This document shows positions 1 to 7,989 of a stretch of DNA of 64,000 bases, in pieces (the stretch's first letter is position 1; each line of letters starts with the position of its first letter). Under the pieces are notes generated by a model that searched no databases, was not told the DNA's origin, and saw only the letters and a program-made list of their open reading frames with translations. The DNA is from JASHPR01 sp963795055 (GTDB lineage: Bacteria; Actinomycetota; Actinomycetes; Streptosporangiales; Streptosporangiaceae): NCBI GenBank assembly GCA_963795055.1, contig CAWCGJ010000005.1, forward strand, positions 310,001 through 374,000. The letters are read 5' to 3'. The translations under genes and the position numbers were made by a program.

Positions 1-870
1 GGCGGGGCGTGGACCGTCGGCCACATCGGCTTCGGGACGGGCCCGGCCCAGCCCGCCAACGTCAACGGCGTCCCGCCCGTCACGCAGCACTGCGCGCAGC
101 AGGGTCCCTGCAAGGGAGTGCGAACGCCGCAGGGGTCCCGGTTCACCGAGGCCGGCGGCAGGTTCACGCTGTCCGGCAGCGGCGGCGACATCGCGCCCTA
201 CGTAGCCCCACTCGATCCGCTCGGGACGGTCTTCAAGGGCTCGGCGATCGGCCTACTCGCGGTCATCGCGCTGGGCGCGCTGTTCATCACCGCCGAGTAC
301 CGGCGGGGGCTGGTCCGCACCACGTTCGCGGCCAGCCCGCGCCGCGGCCGTGTGCTGGCCGCCAAGGCCATCGTGATCGGGGCGGTCACGTTCGTGGCCG
401 GGCTGGCCGGGGCCGCGGTCGCGCTGCTGATCGCCGAGCGCAAGCTGCACTCGGGCGGCTGGGCGTCGTCGGTCTACCCGGTCTGGGCGCTCACCAGCGG
501 GCACGGGCTGCAGATCGTCGTGGGCACCGCGGGACTGCTGGCGATCGCCGCCATCCTGGCCCTGTCCGCGGGCGCCATGCTGCGCCGCAGCGCCGCCGCG
601 ATCACCGCCGTGGTCGGGCTAATGATCATCCCGGTGATTCTCGGCGTAATCCTGCCCCAGGACGCCGCCGTCTGGGTGCTGCGGCTGACCCCGGCGTCCG
701 CGTTCGGCCTGCAGGAGGGCACGCCGCAGTACTCGCAGGTGATGCACGCCTGCTTGCCGTACAACGGCTGCTTCCCGCTGGCGCCGTGGAACGGGTTCGC
801 CGTGGCGTGCGTCTGGGCGGTAGCCGCGCTCGGCCTCGCCGTCTACGTGCTGCGCCGGAGGGACGTATGA
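1..870 (+). CDS. ABC-2 type transporter permease (5' end outside window)
   Basis: The reading frame is open from the first base, so the gene starts before the window. The visible 289 codons include hydrophobic segments of a typical ABC-2 permease, including one ending in ITAEYRRGLVRTTFAASPRR; the 'EYRxGxxRxTxxAxPRR' cytoplasmic loop is characteristic of actinobacterial ABC-2 permeases. It probably exports a drug, lipid or peptide together with an ATPase that must lie upstream, outside the window. The stop overlaps the start of the next permease by 4 nt (ATGA), so the two are translationally coupled and probably form a heterodimeric channel. The substrate cannot be read from the sequence. Confidence 0.85.
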   Translation, partial: GGAWTVGHIGFGTGPAQPANVNGVPPVTQHCAQQGPCKGVRTPQGSRFTEAGGRFTLSGSGGDIAPYVAPLDPLGTVFKGSAIGLLAVIALGALFITAEYRRGLVRTTFAASPRRGRVLAAKAIVIGAVTFVAGLAGAAVALLIAERKLHSGGWASSVYPVWALTSGHGLQIVVGTAGLLAIAAILALSAGAMLRRSAAAITAVVGLMIIPVILGVILPQDAAVWVLRLTPASAFGLQEGTPQYSQVMHACLPYNGCFPLAPWNGFAVACVWAVAALGLAVYVLRRRDV

Positions 871-1805
871 CCACCGAGCCGAAGCAGCGCGACGGTGCCT
901 GGACTGAGGAGCACGGTGAGCGAGCCAAAGGGCGCAGCGCCGACTGGACTGAGGAGCGAGGGAGCTTGCGACCGAGCGACGAGGGAAGGAGGCGCGCAAA
1001 AGCGCCCGGAGGCGAGCGAGCCGAAATAGTAGGCACAGCAGTGCACGCGGAGTGGACGAAGCTGCGCACGGTGTCCAGCACCGGGTGGCTGCTGCTCACT
1101 CTGATCGTCGTGACCGTGGGCTTTAGCGTCCTGGAGGTCGTGGTGCAGAAGTGCCCGACCTCGTGCAGCTACGACACCCCCAAGCTCAGCCTCACCGGGG
1201 TCCTGGTCGGCCAGGCCGCCGTGGCCGTCCTCGCCGTGCTGATGGTGACCGGCGAGTACAGCAGCGGCATGATCCGCATCACGCTTACGGCCGTGCCGCG
1301 CCGGAGCACCGCCCTGGCCGCCAAGGCGATCGTCCTTACCGGCGTAGTGCTCGTAACGGGGGCCATCGCGGCGGCGTGGTCGCTGATAGCCGGGCGGTAC
1401 ATCCTGCCCGGTAACGGGTTCACCGGCGTACACGGCTCCGAGGTGCTGTCGCTGGCCGCCGGCTCGACGCTGCGCGCCGCGGCCGGCTCGGTGCTGTACC
1501 TGGCTCTTATCGGGCTATTCAGCCTGGGCCTGGCCACCGCGATCCGGGACTCCGGCGCGTCGATCGCCATCCTGCTCGGCCTGATCTACATCGTGCCGCT
1601 GATCGTCCAGTTCGGGATCCTGGACTCGCGCTGGGAGCGCCGGCTCGAGCAGTGGAGCCCGATGAACGCCGGGCTGGCCATCCAGGCCACCAGGAACCTG
1701 AAAACCCTGCCGATCGGGCCCTGGCCAGGGCTCGGCGTCCTGGCCCTGTGGGCCGCCGGGGCCCTCCTGCTCGGTGGCCTGCTGCTCCGCCTCCGCGACG
1801 CTTGA
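867..1805 (+). CDS. ABC-2 type transporter permease with repeat-encoded N-terminus
   Basis: 312 aa. From about residue 55 on it is an ordinary ABC-2 permease: HAEWTKLRTVSSTGWLLL opens the first membrane helix, and the loop TGEYSSGMIRITLTAVPRRS matches the loop of the preceding permease, its likely dimer partner. The start is the ATG overlapping the previous stop (ATGA). Residues 2-50 do not belong to the family: they are rich in Arg/Glu, contain an imperfect internal duplication (DGAWTEEHGE, then SADWTEERGS) and are encoded by a repeat that also occurs near 48.8 kb. The native start was probably close to HAEWTKLR. Permease identity is clear; whether the extension is kept in the protein is unknown. 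Confidence 0.85.
   Translation: MTTEPKQRDGAWTEEHGERAKGRSADWTEERGSLRPSDEGRRRAKAPGGERAEIVGTAVHAEWTKLRTVSSTGWLLLTLIVVTVGFSVLEVVVQKCPTSCSYDTPKLSLTGVLVGQAAVAVLAVLMVTGEYSSGMIRITLTAVPRRSTALAAKAIVLTGVVLVTGAIAAAWSLIAGRYILPGNGFTGVHGSEVLSLAAGSTLRAAAGSVLYLALIGLFSLGLATAIRDSGASIAILLGLIYIVPLIVQFGILDSRWERRLEQWSPMNAGLAIQATRNLKTLPIGPWPGLGVLALWAAGALLLGGLLLRLRDA
870..1017 (+). repeat. Translated repeat, copy A (in-frame N-terminal element)
   Basis: The 51-bp core at 945-995 is identical, apart from three mismatches, to the reverse complement of 48787-48837. It reads WTEERGSLRPSDEGRRR in both genes. Copy A also has a partial tandem duplication: 876-912 and 922-958 are imperfect copies of a unit ending in TGGACTGAGGAGC. 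A further shared block, CCCGGAGGCGAGC (1005-1017), follows the core. The element starts directly at the ATGA overlap of two permease genes. Confidence 0.8.
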
Positions 1806-1871
1806 CCTGCCCAGCGCCTGTGGCCCACTGCACCGCCACCCGTAATCCACGATCCGACGCAAGGAAACGCC

Positions 1872-3197
1872 ATGCACACGAACTGGAACGCATCGCGGCT
1901 ACTGGACGCGGCACGGGCCTTGATGCGCGGCTCACGCCCATGGGCCTGGCTGGCCGCGACGGCAGCGATAGGCACTACGGTGGCATACCTGACGGCCGCG
2001 GCCTCGCCGGTCCCATCCCGCCACGCCGCAGGGACCGATACGGCCGCAGCGGCTGGGCCGCTGGTGTGCGGGCCGGCGGGCTATTTCATCCGGTGCTACA
2101 GCCCCGGCCAGTACCGGGTGGCCTACGGCGTGGCGCCGCTGCTGCGCCGCGGGATCGACGGCCGCGGCGAGACCGTGGTGATGCCCGAACTCGCCAACGC
2201 CCCGGGTCCCAATTTCACCGACATCCGCCAGGATCTGTCCGCGTTCGACAGGAAGTTCGGCCTGCCCGCGGCGAAACTGAAGGTCACGACCACCCTGGCC
2301 GGGGCCAGCACGCCCTACGTCGCGGGCACCGAGGAGGTCGAGGACACCGAGATGGTGCACGCGATCGCGCCCGGCGCCACGCTCGACGTGGTCCTGGTCC
2401 CCGACAACGCCCGGGCCAGCACGGCGGACTTCACCGCGGCCCTGACCGGCCTGGTGCGGGTGGCCATCGCGCAGGGCGCCGCGGTGATCTCGATCAGTGC
2501 CAGCTACGGCGAGCGCTTCTTCAGCCCCGCCCAGGTGGCCAGCATCCACGCGGCGCTGCAGCAGGCGGCCGACCGCCACGTCACCGTGGTCGCCTCGTCC
2601 GGGGACACCGGCGCGATCAGCGACAACGGCCCGCCCGAGCAGGTCAGCCTGCCTGCCTCCGATCCGCTGGTGCTCGGGGTCGGCGGCACGGCCCTGAACG
2701 CCAGCTACCAGACCGGTGCCTACCGGGGCGAGATGGCCTGGAACCAGGACACTGACGTAACGGGCGGTGGCTTCAGCTTCCTGTTCCGCCGGCCCTCCTA
2801 CCAGGACGGCGTCCCCGGCAGCGGCGCCATGCGGGGCGTCCCCGATGTCGCCGCCGACGCCGACTCGACCACGGCCATGGCGCTGACGTTCACCGGCGGC
2901 GTGCTGATCCCGGCCCAGGGCACCAGCGCCGCGACCCCGCTGTGGGCGGCCGTGATCGCCCTGGCCGACCAGGAAGCGGGCCGGCACCTGGGCTTCGTCA
3001 ACCCCGCGATCTACCGGATCGCCCGCAGCGGCGCCTATCACAGGGCCTTCCACGACGTGGTCACCGGGGACAACTCGGTGATGTGGCCCACCGGCGTCTT
3101 CGTCGGCTACCAGGCGCGACCTGGCTGGGACCCGGTCACCGGCTGGGGCAGCCCGGACGCCCAGGTGCTCGTGCCCCTGCTCGCGCGCGGCGCCTGA
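1872..3197 (+). CDS. Secreted S53 family (sedolisin/kumamolisin-like) serine-carboxyl peptidase
   Basis: 441 aa. An Arg-containing N-terminus and a hydrophobic helix (about residues 22-45) form a signal peptide or anchor. The S53 catalytic set is visible: Glu154-xxx-Asp158 in EEVEDTEMVHAIAPGA, the oxyanion Asp245 in ASSGDTGA, and the nucleophile Ser352 in GTSAATPLWAA. The C-terminal calcium site is present (DVVTGDN followed by GWDPVTGWGSPD). Such enzymes usually work outside the cell at acid pH. Oddity: only about 50 residues separate the signal from the catalytic domain, so the long (about 190 aa) pro-kumamolisin activation domain is missing. RBS-like AAGGAAACGCC precedes the ATG. Family assignment is firm; substrate unknown. 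Confidence 0.9.
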   Translation: MHTNWNASRLLDAARALMRGSRPWAWLAATAAIGTTVAYLTAAASPVPSRHAAGTDTAAAAGPLVCGPAGYFIRCYSPGQYRVAYGVAPLLRRGIDGRGETVVMPELANAPGPNFTDIRQDLSAFDRKFGLPAAKLKVTTTLAGASTPYVAGTEEVEDTEMVHAIAPGATLDVVLVPDNARASTADFTAALTGLVRVAIAQGAAVISISASYGERFFSPAQVASIHAALQQAADRHVTVVASSGDTGAISDNGPPEQVSLPASDPLVLGVGGTALNASYQTGAYRGEMAWNQDTDVTGGGFSFLFRRPSYQDGVPGSGAMRGVPDVAADADSTTAMALTFTGGVLIPAQGTSAATPLWAAVIALADQEAGRHLGFVNPAIYRIARSGAYHRAFHDVVTGDNSVMWPTGVFVGYQARPGWDPVTGWGSPDAQVLVPLLARGA

Positions 3198-3245
3198 GCG
3201 AGACCCGCGGCCGCCGCCCACGGGGACGCGGCGGCCGCGGCTCGC
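3198..3245 (+). terminator. GC-rich hairpin after the S53 peptidase
   Basis: Perfect 13-bp arms CCGCGGCCGCCGC (3205-3217) and GCGGCGGCCGCGG (3228-3240) flank a 10-nt loop, extended by GCGAG/CTCGC at the base. It starts one base after the stop. There is no T-tract, as is common for actinobacterial terminators. It separates the peptidase from the ArsR operon. Confidence 0.55.
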
Positions 3246-3306
3246 TGCCCCGGCCGCCTCCAATCCGGACCCGGCTGGTCCTGGCCCGTCCTATCCGCTA
3301 TTTAAC

Positions 3307-3335
3307 TTGACAGCTAACTAACCTCTGGGTTAAAT
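3307..3335 (+). promoter_or_regulatory. Promoter of the ArsR operon, probably leaderless, with dyad
   Basis: TTGACA (3307-3312) is followed after 17 nt by TTAAAT (3330-3335). Transcription would start at about 3342-3344, that is at the ATG at 3344, so the mRNA is probably leaderless. The promoter is framed by TTTAAC (3301-3306) and GTTAAA (3329-3334), an inverted repeat that could be the ArsR autoregulatory operator. Confidence 0.55.
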
Positions 3336-3343
3336 ATTGGGTC

Positions 3344-3694
3344 ATGCGCGCGCTCGACGCGACCTTCACCGCGCTGGCGGACCCGACCCGGCGCGCCATC
3401 GTGGCCCGCCTCGCGCAGGGGGACGCCACGGTGAACGAGCTGGCCGAGCCGTTCGACATGTCCCTGCCCGCGGTCTCCAAGCATCTCAAGGTGCTGGAGC
3501 GCAGCGGCCTGATCTCGCGGAGCCGGCGCGCCCAGTACCGGCCCTGCCATCTGGAGCGGGAGGCGCTGGACGTGGCGGCGGACTGGATCGAGGAGAACCG
3601 GCGGATCTGGGTCGAGCGGTTCGACCAGCTGGACCGGCACCTGCGCGACATCCAGCGGATGGCCGGCCCGCATGAGGAGGATCAAGGCCGATGA
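3344..3694 (+). CDS. ArsR/SmtB family transcriptional regulator
   Basis: 116 aa, the usual size for a stand-alone winged-helix ArsR protein. It begins directly with the family signature ALADPTRRAIVARLAQG; the recognition helix is in MSLPAVSKHLKVLERSGLI, followed by the wing (SRSRRAQYRPCHL). There is no Cys-rich metal site (the only Cys is in YRPCHL), so it is more like the SRPBCC-associated repressors than a metal sensor. It overlaps the next gene by 4 nt (ATGA). The ArsR plus AHSA1/SRPBCC pair is a recurrent actinobacterial arrangement. It probably represses its own three-gene operon. Confidence 0.9.
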   Translation: MRALDATFTALADPTRRAIVARLAQGDATVNELAEPFDMSLPAVSKHLKVLERSGLISRSRRAQYRPCHLEREALDVAADWIEENRRIWVERFDQLDRHLRDIQRMAGPHEEDQGR

Positions 3695-4143
3695 CCGACC
3701 ATACGCCGGGCGCGGACGAGCTGATCTTCACCCGTGTCTTCGACGCGCCGAGGGATCTCGTGTTCCGGTGCATGATCGAGCCCGGGCACCTGACGCACTT
3801 CTGGGGCCCGGCCGGCGTCAGCGCGCCGCTGGACAAGATCTCGGTCGACGCGCGTCCTGGCGGTGTCTTCGAGAGCCTCATGGTCAACGACGCCGACGCC
3901 AGCGAGTACCGGCTACGGGTGATCTATGACGAGGTCACCGAGCCGGATCGGCTCGCGTGGACCGACCCGGGTACCGGGATGAGAACCACCTCGACCTTCA
4001 CCGACCTCGGCGGCGGCCGCACCGAGGTCCGCATCCACCAGACGAGAGTGCCCGCCCCGTTCCGGACCCCGCAGGCACGGGCGGGCTTCCTGACCTCGCT
4101 GGACCGTTTCGCGGCGTACCTCGGCCAGCTATCCGGCCGTTAA
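3691..4143 (+). CDS. SRPBCC (AHSA1/START-like) domain protein
   Basis: 150 aa. Begins with the typical ELIFTRVFDAPRDLVF strand of AHSA1-like SRPBCC proteins and contains HFWGPAGV and TSTFTDLGGGRTEVRIHQ, which form the beta-sheet and helix of a hydrophobic ligand pocket. Coupled to the ArsR gene by ATGA and followed 10 nt later by an alpha/beta hydrolase with a strong RBS. The ligand is unknown; in such operons the protein may bind a small hydrophobic molecule that the hydrolase modifies or that acts as inducer (inference). Confidence 0.85.
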   Translation: MTDHTPGADELIFTRVFDAPRDLVFRCMIEPGHLTHFWGPAGVSAPLDKISVDARPGGVFESLMVNDADASEYRLRVIYDEVTEPDRLAWTDPGTGMRTTSTFTDLGGGRTEVRIHQTRVPAPFRTPQARAGFLTSLDRFAAYLGQLSGR

Positions 4144-4153
4144 GGAGGAAGAC

Positions 4154-4939
4154 ATGAACACCGTCACATCCACCGACGGAACGAAGATCGCATACGACGC
4201 CCAGGGCGAGGGGCCGGCGGTCATCCTGGTCGACGGGGCCATGAGCCTGCGCCAGTCCAAGGCGCAGCTGGCCGAGCTGCTCGCGGCGAGCTTCACGGTG
4301 GTCAACTACGACCGCCGTGGTCGCGGGGATAGCGGGGACACCAGGCCCTACGGGGTCGCGCGTGAGGTCGAGGACATCAACGCGCTGATCGATGTGGTCG
4401 GCGGGGCCGCGGGCCTGTTCGGGCACTCGTCGGGAGCCACCCTGGCGCTGGAGGCGGCCGCGCAACTCGGCGGCAAGGTGGGCAAGCTCGCGCTGTACGA
4501 GCCGCCGCACACCGACGACCCCGCGGACCGCAAGCCGTGGGCGGCGTACATCGCGCAGCTCACCGAGGCGCTGGCCGCGGGCCGGCACGGGGACGCGGTG
4601 GCCCTGTTCATGAGGTTCGTCGGCATGCCCGACGAACAGATCGCCGGCATGCGGCAGGCCCCGTTCTGGCCGGGCATGGAGGCCGTCGCGCCCACGCTGG
4701 CCTACGACCACACCGGCGTGCTGGGCCCCGACCGCGCGGTGCCCGCCGCGCGCGCCGCGGGCGTGCCCACACCGGCCCTGCTGATGTACGGCGATGCGAG
4801 TTTCCCGTTCATGCGCGAGACGGCCGAGAAGCTGACCCGGGCCATGCCCCGTGCGCAGCTGCGCGTCCTGGCGGGCCAGACCCACGACGTGGACCAGGCC
4901 GTCCTCGCCCCGGTCCTGGCCGAGTTCTTCGCGTCGTGA
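4154..4939 (+). CDS. Alpha/beta hydrolase
   Basis: 261 aa. Strong RBS (AAGGAGG at 4142-4148) before the ATG. Fold landmarks: VNYDRRGRGDSGDT (strand 4 and following loop), nucleophile elbow GHSSG with the catalytic Ser, acid in MYGDAS, and His in AGQTHDVD. Short alpha/beta hydrolases of this type are esterases, lactonases or haloperoxidase-like enzymes. It is the third gene of the ArsR-SRPBCC operon. Substrate unknown. The region between 4939 and the convergent regulator gene is only 5 nt. Confidence 0.85.
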   Translation: MNTVTSTDGTKIAYDAQGEGPAVILVDGAMSLRQSKAQLAELLAASFTVVNYDRRGRGDSGDTRPYGVAREVEDINALIDVVGGAAGLFGHSSGATLALEAAAQLGGKVGKLALYEPPHTDDPADRKPWAAYIAQLTEALAAGRHGDAVALFMRFVGMPDEQIAGMRQAPFWPGMEAVAPTLAYDHTGVLGPDRAVPAARAAGVPTPALLMYGDASFPFMRETAEKLTRAMPRAQLRVLAGQTHDVDQAVLAPVLAEFFAS

Positions 4940-4944
4940 CGAGC

Positions 4945-5556
4945 TCAGAACGAGGGCGGCGTGATGCAGGACAGCGCTAACAGCGGGCGCGGGCCGGTGT
5001 TGCAGAGCCGGTGCGGCAGGCTGGCCTGAAACGTCGCGGCGTCGCCGGCCTGCATGTCGATGACGTCATCGGCGAGCTCCAGCTGCCCGCAACCGGAGAT
5101 GATCACCAGGCACTCTTCCCCGGGATGGCTGACCCGCTCGGGCGCCGAGGCCTGGCCGGGATCCATCGTGATCTCCATGACCTCCAGCTGGCCCTGCAGC
5201 GACGGTGTCAGCAGCTCGTAGCGCGCCCCGGTGCGCGCCAGCCCCAGGGTCTTGCGCTCGCCGCGGCGGACCACGCTGGCCGCGGCGGTGTCGGCGGGCA
5301 GGAAGAACCGGAAGACCGGCACCCCGAGGGCGGCGGCGAGCTTGCGGAGCGTCATCACCGAGGGCTGGACGGTGCCCGACTCGATCTGGCTGATCGCCGC
5401 CGCGCTGATGCCGACCTGGCGGGCGAGCGAGGCGATCGTCAGCGCGCGCTGCTCGCGCAGCGCGCGCAGCGCGCTTCCTGGCTCGGCGGGGTCCCCGGCC
5501 TCGCCCTGGCCGGGATCCGGCGGCCCGGGTACCTCGGTCGGCCGCGTCCTAGCCAT
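4945..5556 (-). CDS. XRE family regulator with C-terminal cupin sensor domain
   Basis: 203 aa. Residues 28-85 are an HTH_3 domain (LRALREQRALTIASLARQVG, then SAAAISQIESGTVQPSVMTL). Residues about 110-200 are a cupin_2 barrel with SHPGEECLVIISGCGQLEL and LPHRLCNTGPRPLLAL. This layout is that of PuuR/SutR-type regulators that sense a small amino compound. Its ATG overlaps the stop of the upstream aminopeptidase gene by 8 nt, so both come from one mRNA. It probably controls that gene and the divergent amino-acid permease (inference). Confidence 0.9.
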   Translation of the reverse strand: MARTRPTEVPGPPDPGQGEAGDPAEPGSALRALREQRALTIASLARQVGISAAAISQIESGTVQPSVMTLRKLAAALGVPVFRFFLPADTAAASVVRRGERKTLGLARTGARYELLTPSLQGQLEVMEITMDPGQASAPERVSHPGEECLVIISGCGQLELADDVIDMQAGDAATFQASLPHRLCNTGPRPLLALSCITPPSF

Positions 5557-6388
5557 AGATCGCCTTCTGGCCCACCTGCAGGCCCAGCAGGAGCATCGCG
5601 ACCAGGACGCGCATGGCCTCCGGGTAGTCCTGCGTGGTGAACTCGACCGATCGCGGCGCGGTCAGCCGGACCCCGGGGATCAGCGCGCACGTGGCCGCGA
5701 TCGTGGTGGAGTTCCACTCGATCCCGATCACGTAGGGCGGGTCGAGCCGGTAGGGGCGGAACCGGTCGCGGGCGGCCACGGCCCGCGCGGTGGCCTCCCG
5801 GATCCGTTCCTGCGCCACCTGCGGGTGCAGGCAGTTGGCCGTGAACATGTCGATCCCGTCCTTGACCGCGACCGTCTCCACGTCCCCGAGCACCCGCCTG
5901 GCCTCCTCGCAGACGGCGTCGTCGCCGGCCACCAGCAGGACCGGGATCCCGAAGTGCCCGGCATAGGCGGCGTTCAGCCGGGTCTCGCCGGTGGGCTCGC
6001 CGTTGAGGTAGACGTTCTGGATCTCCTTGCCGAGCAGGGTGTGGTTGAGCACCCCGCCCTCGGTCCCGGCGCACGAGTGGTAGCCGACGAAGGCCGCCCC
6101 GTCGTAGGAGGAGTCGAGGCCCTGGACCATGCACATGGACTTGTGGAAGCCCTTGATCGTGCGGGCCCGGGGGTCCAGTTGCTCCAGCAGCAGGTTGCGC
6201 ATGATCCAGTGCGAGTCGTTCACCAGCACCTCGTCGGCCCCGCCGTCGTAGGCGCCGAGGATCGCGGCGTTCGCATCACCGGTCATGAAGACCCGGCCCC
6301 GCTGGTAGTCGGCCCCGCCGGGCAGCACGTCCTCCGGGTCGGTGATCGCGGACGCGCCCTCCATGTCAACCGACACGAAGACCTTCAT
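5549..6388 (-). CDS. M55 family D-aminopeptidase (DppA-like)
   Basis: 279 aa from the ATG preceded by AGGAGGAAAA; a start seven codons upstream is possible but lacks this RBS. M55 zinc-ligand positions known from DppA appear with the same numbering: Asp8 and Glu10 (SVDMEG), His60 (NDSHW), His104 (GYHSCAG) and His115 (LNHTLLG). The family forms decamers that hydrolyse D-amino-acid peptides such as D-Ala-D-Ala. Sharing a transcript with an XRE-cupin regulator and facing an amino-acid permease, it likely belongs to a module recycling D-peptides or peptidoglycan fragments. The family is certain; the in vivo substrate is inferred. Confidence 0.9.
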   Translation of the reverse strand: MKVFVSVDMEGASAITDPEDVLPGGADYQRGRVFMTGDANAAILGAYDGGADEVLVNDSHWIMRNLLLEQLDPRARTIKGFHKSMCMVQGLDSSYDGAAFVGYHSCAGTEGGVLNHTLLGKEIQNVYLNGEPTGETRLNAAYAGHFGIPVLLVAGDDAVCEEARRVLGDVETVAVKDGIDMFTANCLHPQVAQERIREATARAVAARDRFRPYRLDPPYVIGIEWNSTTIAATCALIPGVRLTAPRSVEFTTQDYPEAMRVLVAMLLLGLQVGQKAIYG

Positions 6389-6430
6389 TTTTCCTCCTTG
6401 CCCCGTCATGGGAGGCCAGGCGCCTCAATA

Positions 6431-6459
6431 TTGACCGGAAACAGGCATAGGTGTAGCTT
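6431..6459 (+). promoter_or_regulatory. Candidate promoter of the amino-acid permease
   Basis: TTGACC (6431-6436), a 17-nt spacer and TAGCTT (6454-6459) lie about 45 nt before the chosen GTG. The -10 match is only partial, and it shares a 115-nt divergent region with the aminopeptidase gene. Confidence 0.35.
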
Positions 6460-6502
6460 ACGCCCCATTAGCAGGACTTATGTGTTGAGGCAGGGAGTTG
6501 CC

Positions 6503-7969
6503 GTGTCGGACGCACCGCAAGTGGTAACCGACGAGTCCGGTTCGCAGCAGGAACTGGAGGCGCTGGGGTACCGGCAGGAACTCAAGCGAGCGGTCAATAC
6601 GCTCGGGCACCTGGCCCTGATCCTGTCCGACATCACGCCGACCGCTTCGCTGCTCGTCGTCGGTACGGCCGTCGTCGCGGTCGCGGGCACGGGCTCGGTC
6701 TGGGCCTACATTATCGGCTGCTTCGTCGCCCTGAACGTGGCGTTCTGCATGGGCGAACTCGGCTCGATGTTCCCGCTCGCGGGCGGCCTGTTCTCGATCG
6801 TCACCCGGGTGCTCGGCCGGGCCACCGGGTTCGTGGCCATGGTGGACTACATCGGCCAGGCCATCTTCCTGCCCGCCAGCGTCGCCATCGGCATCGGCAC
6901 CTACGTGCACGCGCTCGACTCGGGCATCTCGACCCGGCTCGTCTCGGGTTTCGGGATGATCCTGGTCACGCTGATATGCCTGCTGAAGATCAAGTTCAAC
7001 GCCTGGTTCACCGGGGTCTGCCTGGCCATCGAGCTGATCATCGTGGGCGCGCTCGCGGTGGCCGGATTCTCGCACTGGCAGCAGCCGTGGTCGATCCTCA
7101 GCCATCCCGTCGCCGCGAGCGGCACCAACGCGGTGTCGGCCATCGGCGTGAGCCTCATCATCACCGCGCTGGCCACGGCGTTGTTCTCGGTGAACGGCTA
7201 CGACAGCGGGATCAACTTCGCCGAGGAGGTCCTGGGCTCGAGGGCGGAGGTCGGCCGGGCCGTGGTGACCGCCGCGGCCATCGGGATCTTCTTCGAGCTC
7301 ATCCCGTTTATCGGGATCGTCTTCGGCGTCCACAACCTGCCGGCGTTCCTGCACTCCGCGACGCCGGTCACCTACGTGGGCGGGGAGGCGTTCGGCCACA
7401 CGTTCCTCACCATCGTCACCTACGGCGCGCTGATCGCGATCTTCAACGCGTCCGTGGCCATCACCCTGCAGTTCTCCCGGATCGTGTGGGCCAGCGGGCG
7501 CGACAAGGCCTGGCCCGAGCCGGTCAGCACGTGGATCGCCAAGGTCGATTCCCGCCGCGGGGCGCCGTGGGTCGCCACGCTGATCGTCGGCGTGCTGGCC
7601 ACCATCCTCTGCTTCCAGTCCTCGCTGATAACGGTGGTCACGTTCACCGCCGTGCTGATCGTGGTCCTGTACGGGCTGATCGCGGTCAGCGCCCTGGTCA
7701 GCCGGGTCCGCCAGAAGCACCTGGAGCGGCCGTCGAAGCTGCCGCTCTGGCCGGTGCCGCCGATCATCGCGCTGGTCGGCGTGGTGCTGGCGCTGACCAA
7801 GCAGAAGGGCTCCGACCTCTGGCTCTGCGCGGGCATTTTCGCGGCCGCGCTGCTGTACTACTTCCTGTTCGTCCGCCGGAGGCCGGGCAAGTACTGGACG
7901 GTTTCCGGCGCGGTGCCCGACCCCGGCGAGGCGCCGCCGGCGTCCGCCGAAGCCACGCCCCAGGCGTAG
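6503..7969 (+). CDS. APC family amino-acid permease
   Basis: 488 aa with about twelve membrane helices. The first helix region LGHLALILSDITPTASLLVVG and the segment GELGSMFPLAGGLFSIVTRV match APC-superfamily amino-acid/polyamine permeases (the conserved 'E-G-S-x-P-x-A-G-G' loop after helix 2). The GTG at 6503 is chosen because GGCAGGGAG stands just upstream; the frame stays open far upstream, but that part is antisense to the aminopeptidase gene. Divergent from the D-aminopeptidase/XRE-cupin pair, which suggests uptake of an amino acid or amine handled there. Substrate not predictable. Confidence 0.88.
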   Translation: MSDAPQVVTDESGSQQELEALGYRQELKRAVNTLGHLALILSDITPTASLLVVGTAVVAVAGTGSVWAYIIGCFVALNVAFCMGELGSMFPLAGGLFSIVTRVLGRATGFVAMVDYIGQAIFLPASVAIGIGTYVHALDSGISTRLVSGFGMILVTLICLLKIKFNAWFTGVCLAIELIIVGALAVAGFSHWQQPWSILSHPVAASGTNAVSAIGVSLIITALATALFSVNGYDSGINFAEEVLGSRAEVGRAVVTAAAIGIFFELIPFIGIVFGVHNLPAFLHSATPVTYVGGEAFGHTFLTIVTYGALIAIFNASVAITLQFSRIVWASGRDKAWPEPVSTWIAKVDSRRGAPWVATLIVGVLATILCFQSSLITVVTFTAVLIVVLYGLIAVSALVSRVRQKHLERPSKLPLWPVPPIIALVGVVLALTKQKGSDLWLCAGIFAAALLYYFLFVRRRPGKYWTVSGAVPDPGEAPPASAEATPQA

Positions 7970-7989
7970 TCCGTTCCGCCCGGGCGGGC

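Noticed and set aside
9..866. Upstream extension of the second ABC-2 permease frame
   Set aside because: It runs over the first permease in another frame and has no membrane pattern; the ATGA overlap gives the natural start.
5231..6502. Long upstream extension of the amino-acid permease frame (about 420 codons)
   Set aside because: It is antisense to the XRE-cupin and aminopeptidase genes, which have clear domains; its translation is Arg/Gly/Pro-rich without pattern. The GTG at 6503 has an RBS.
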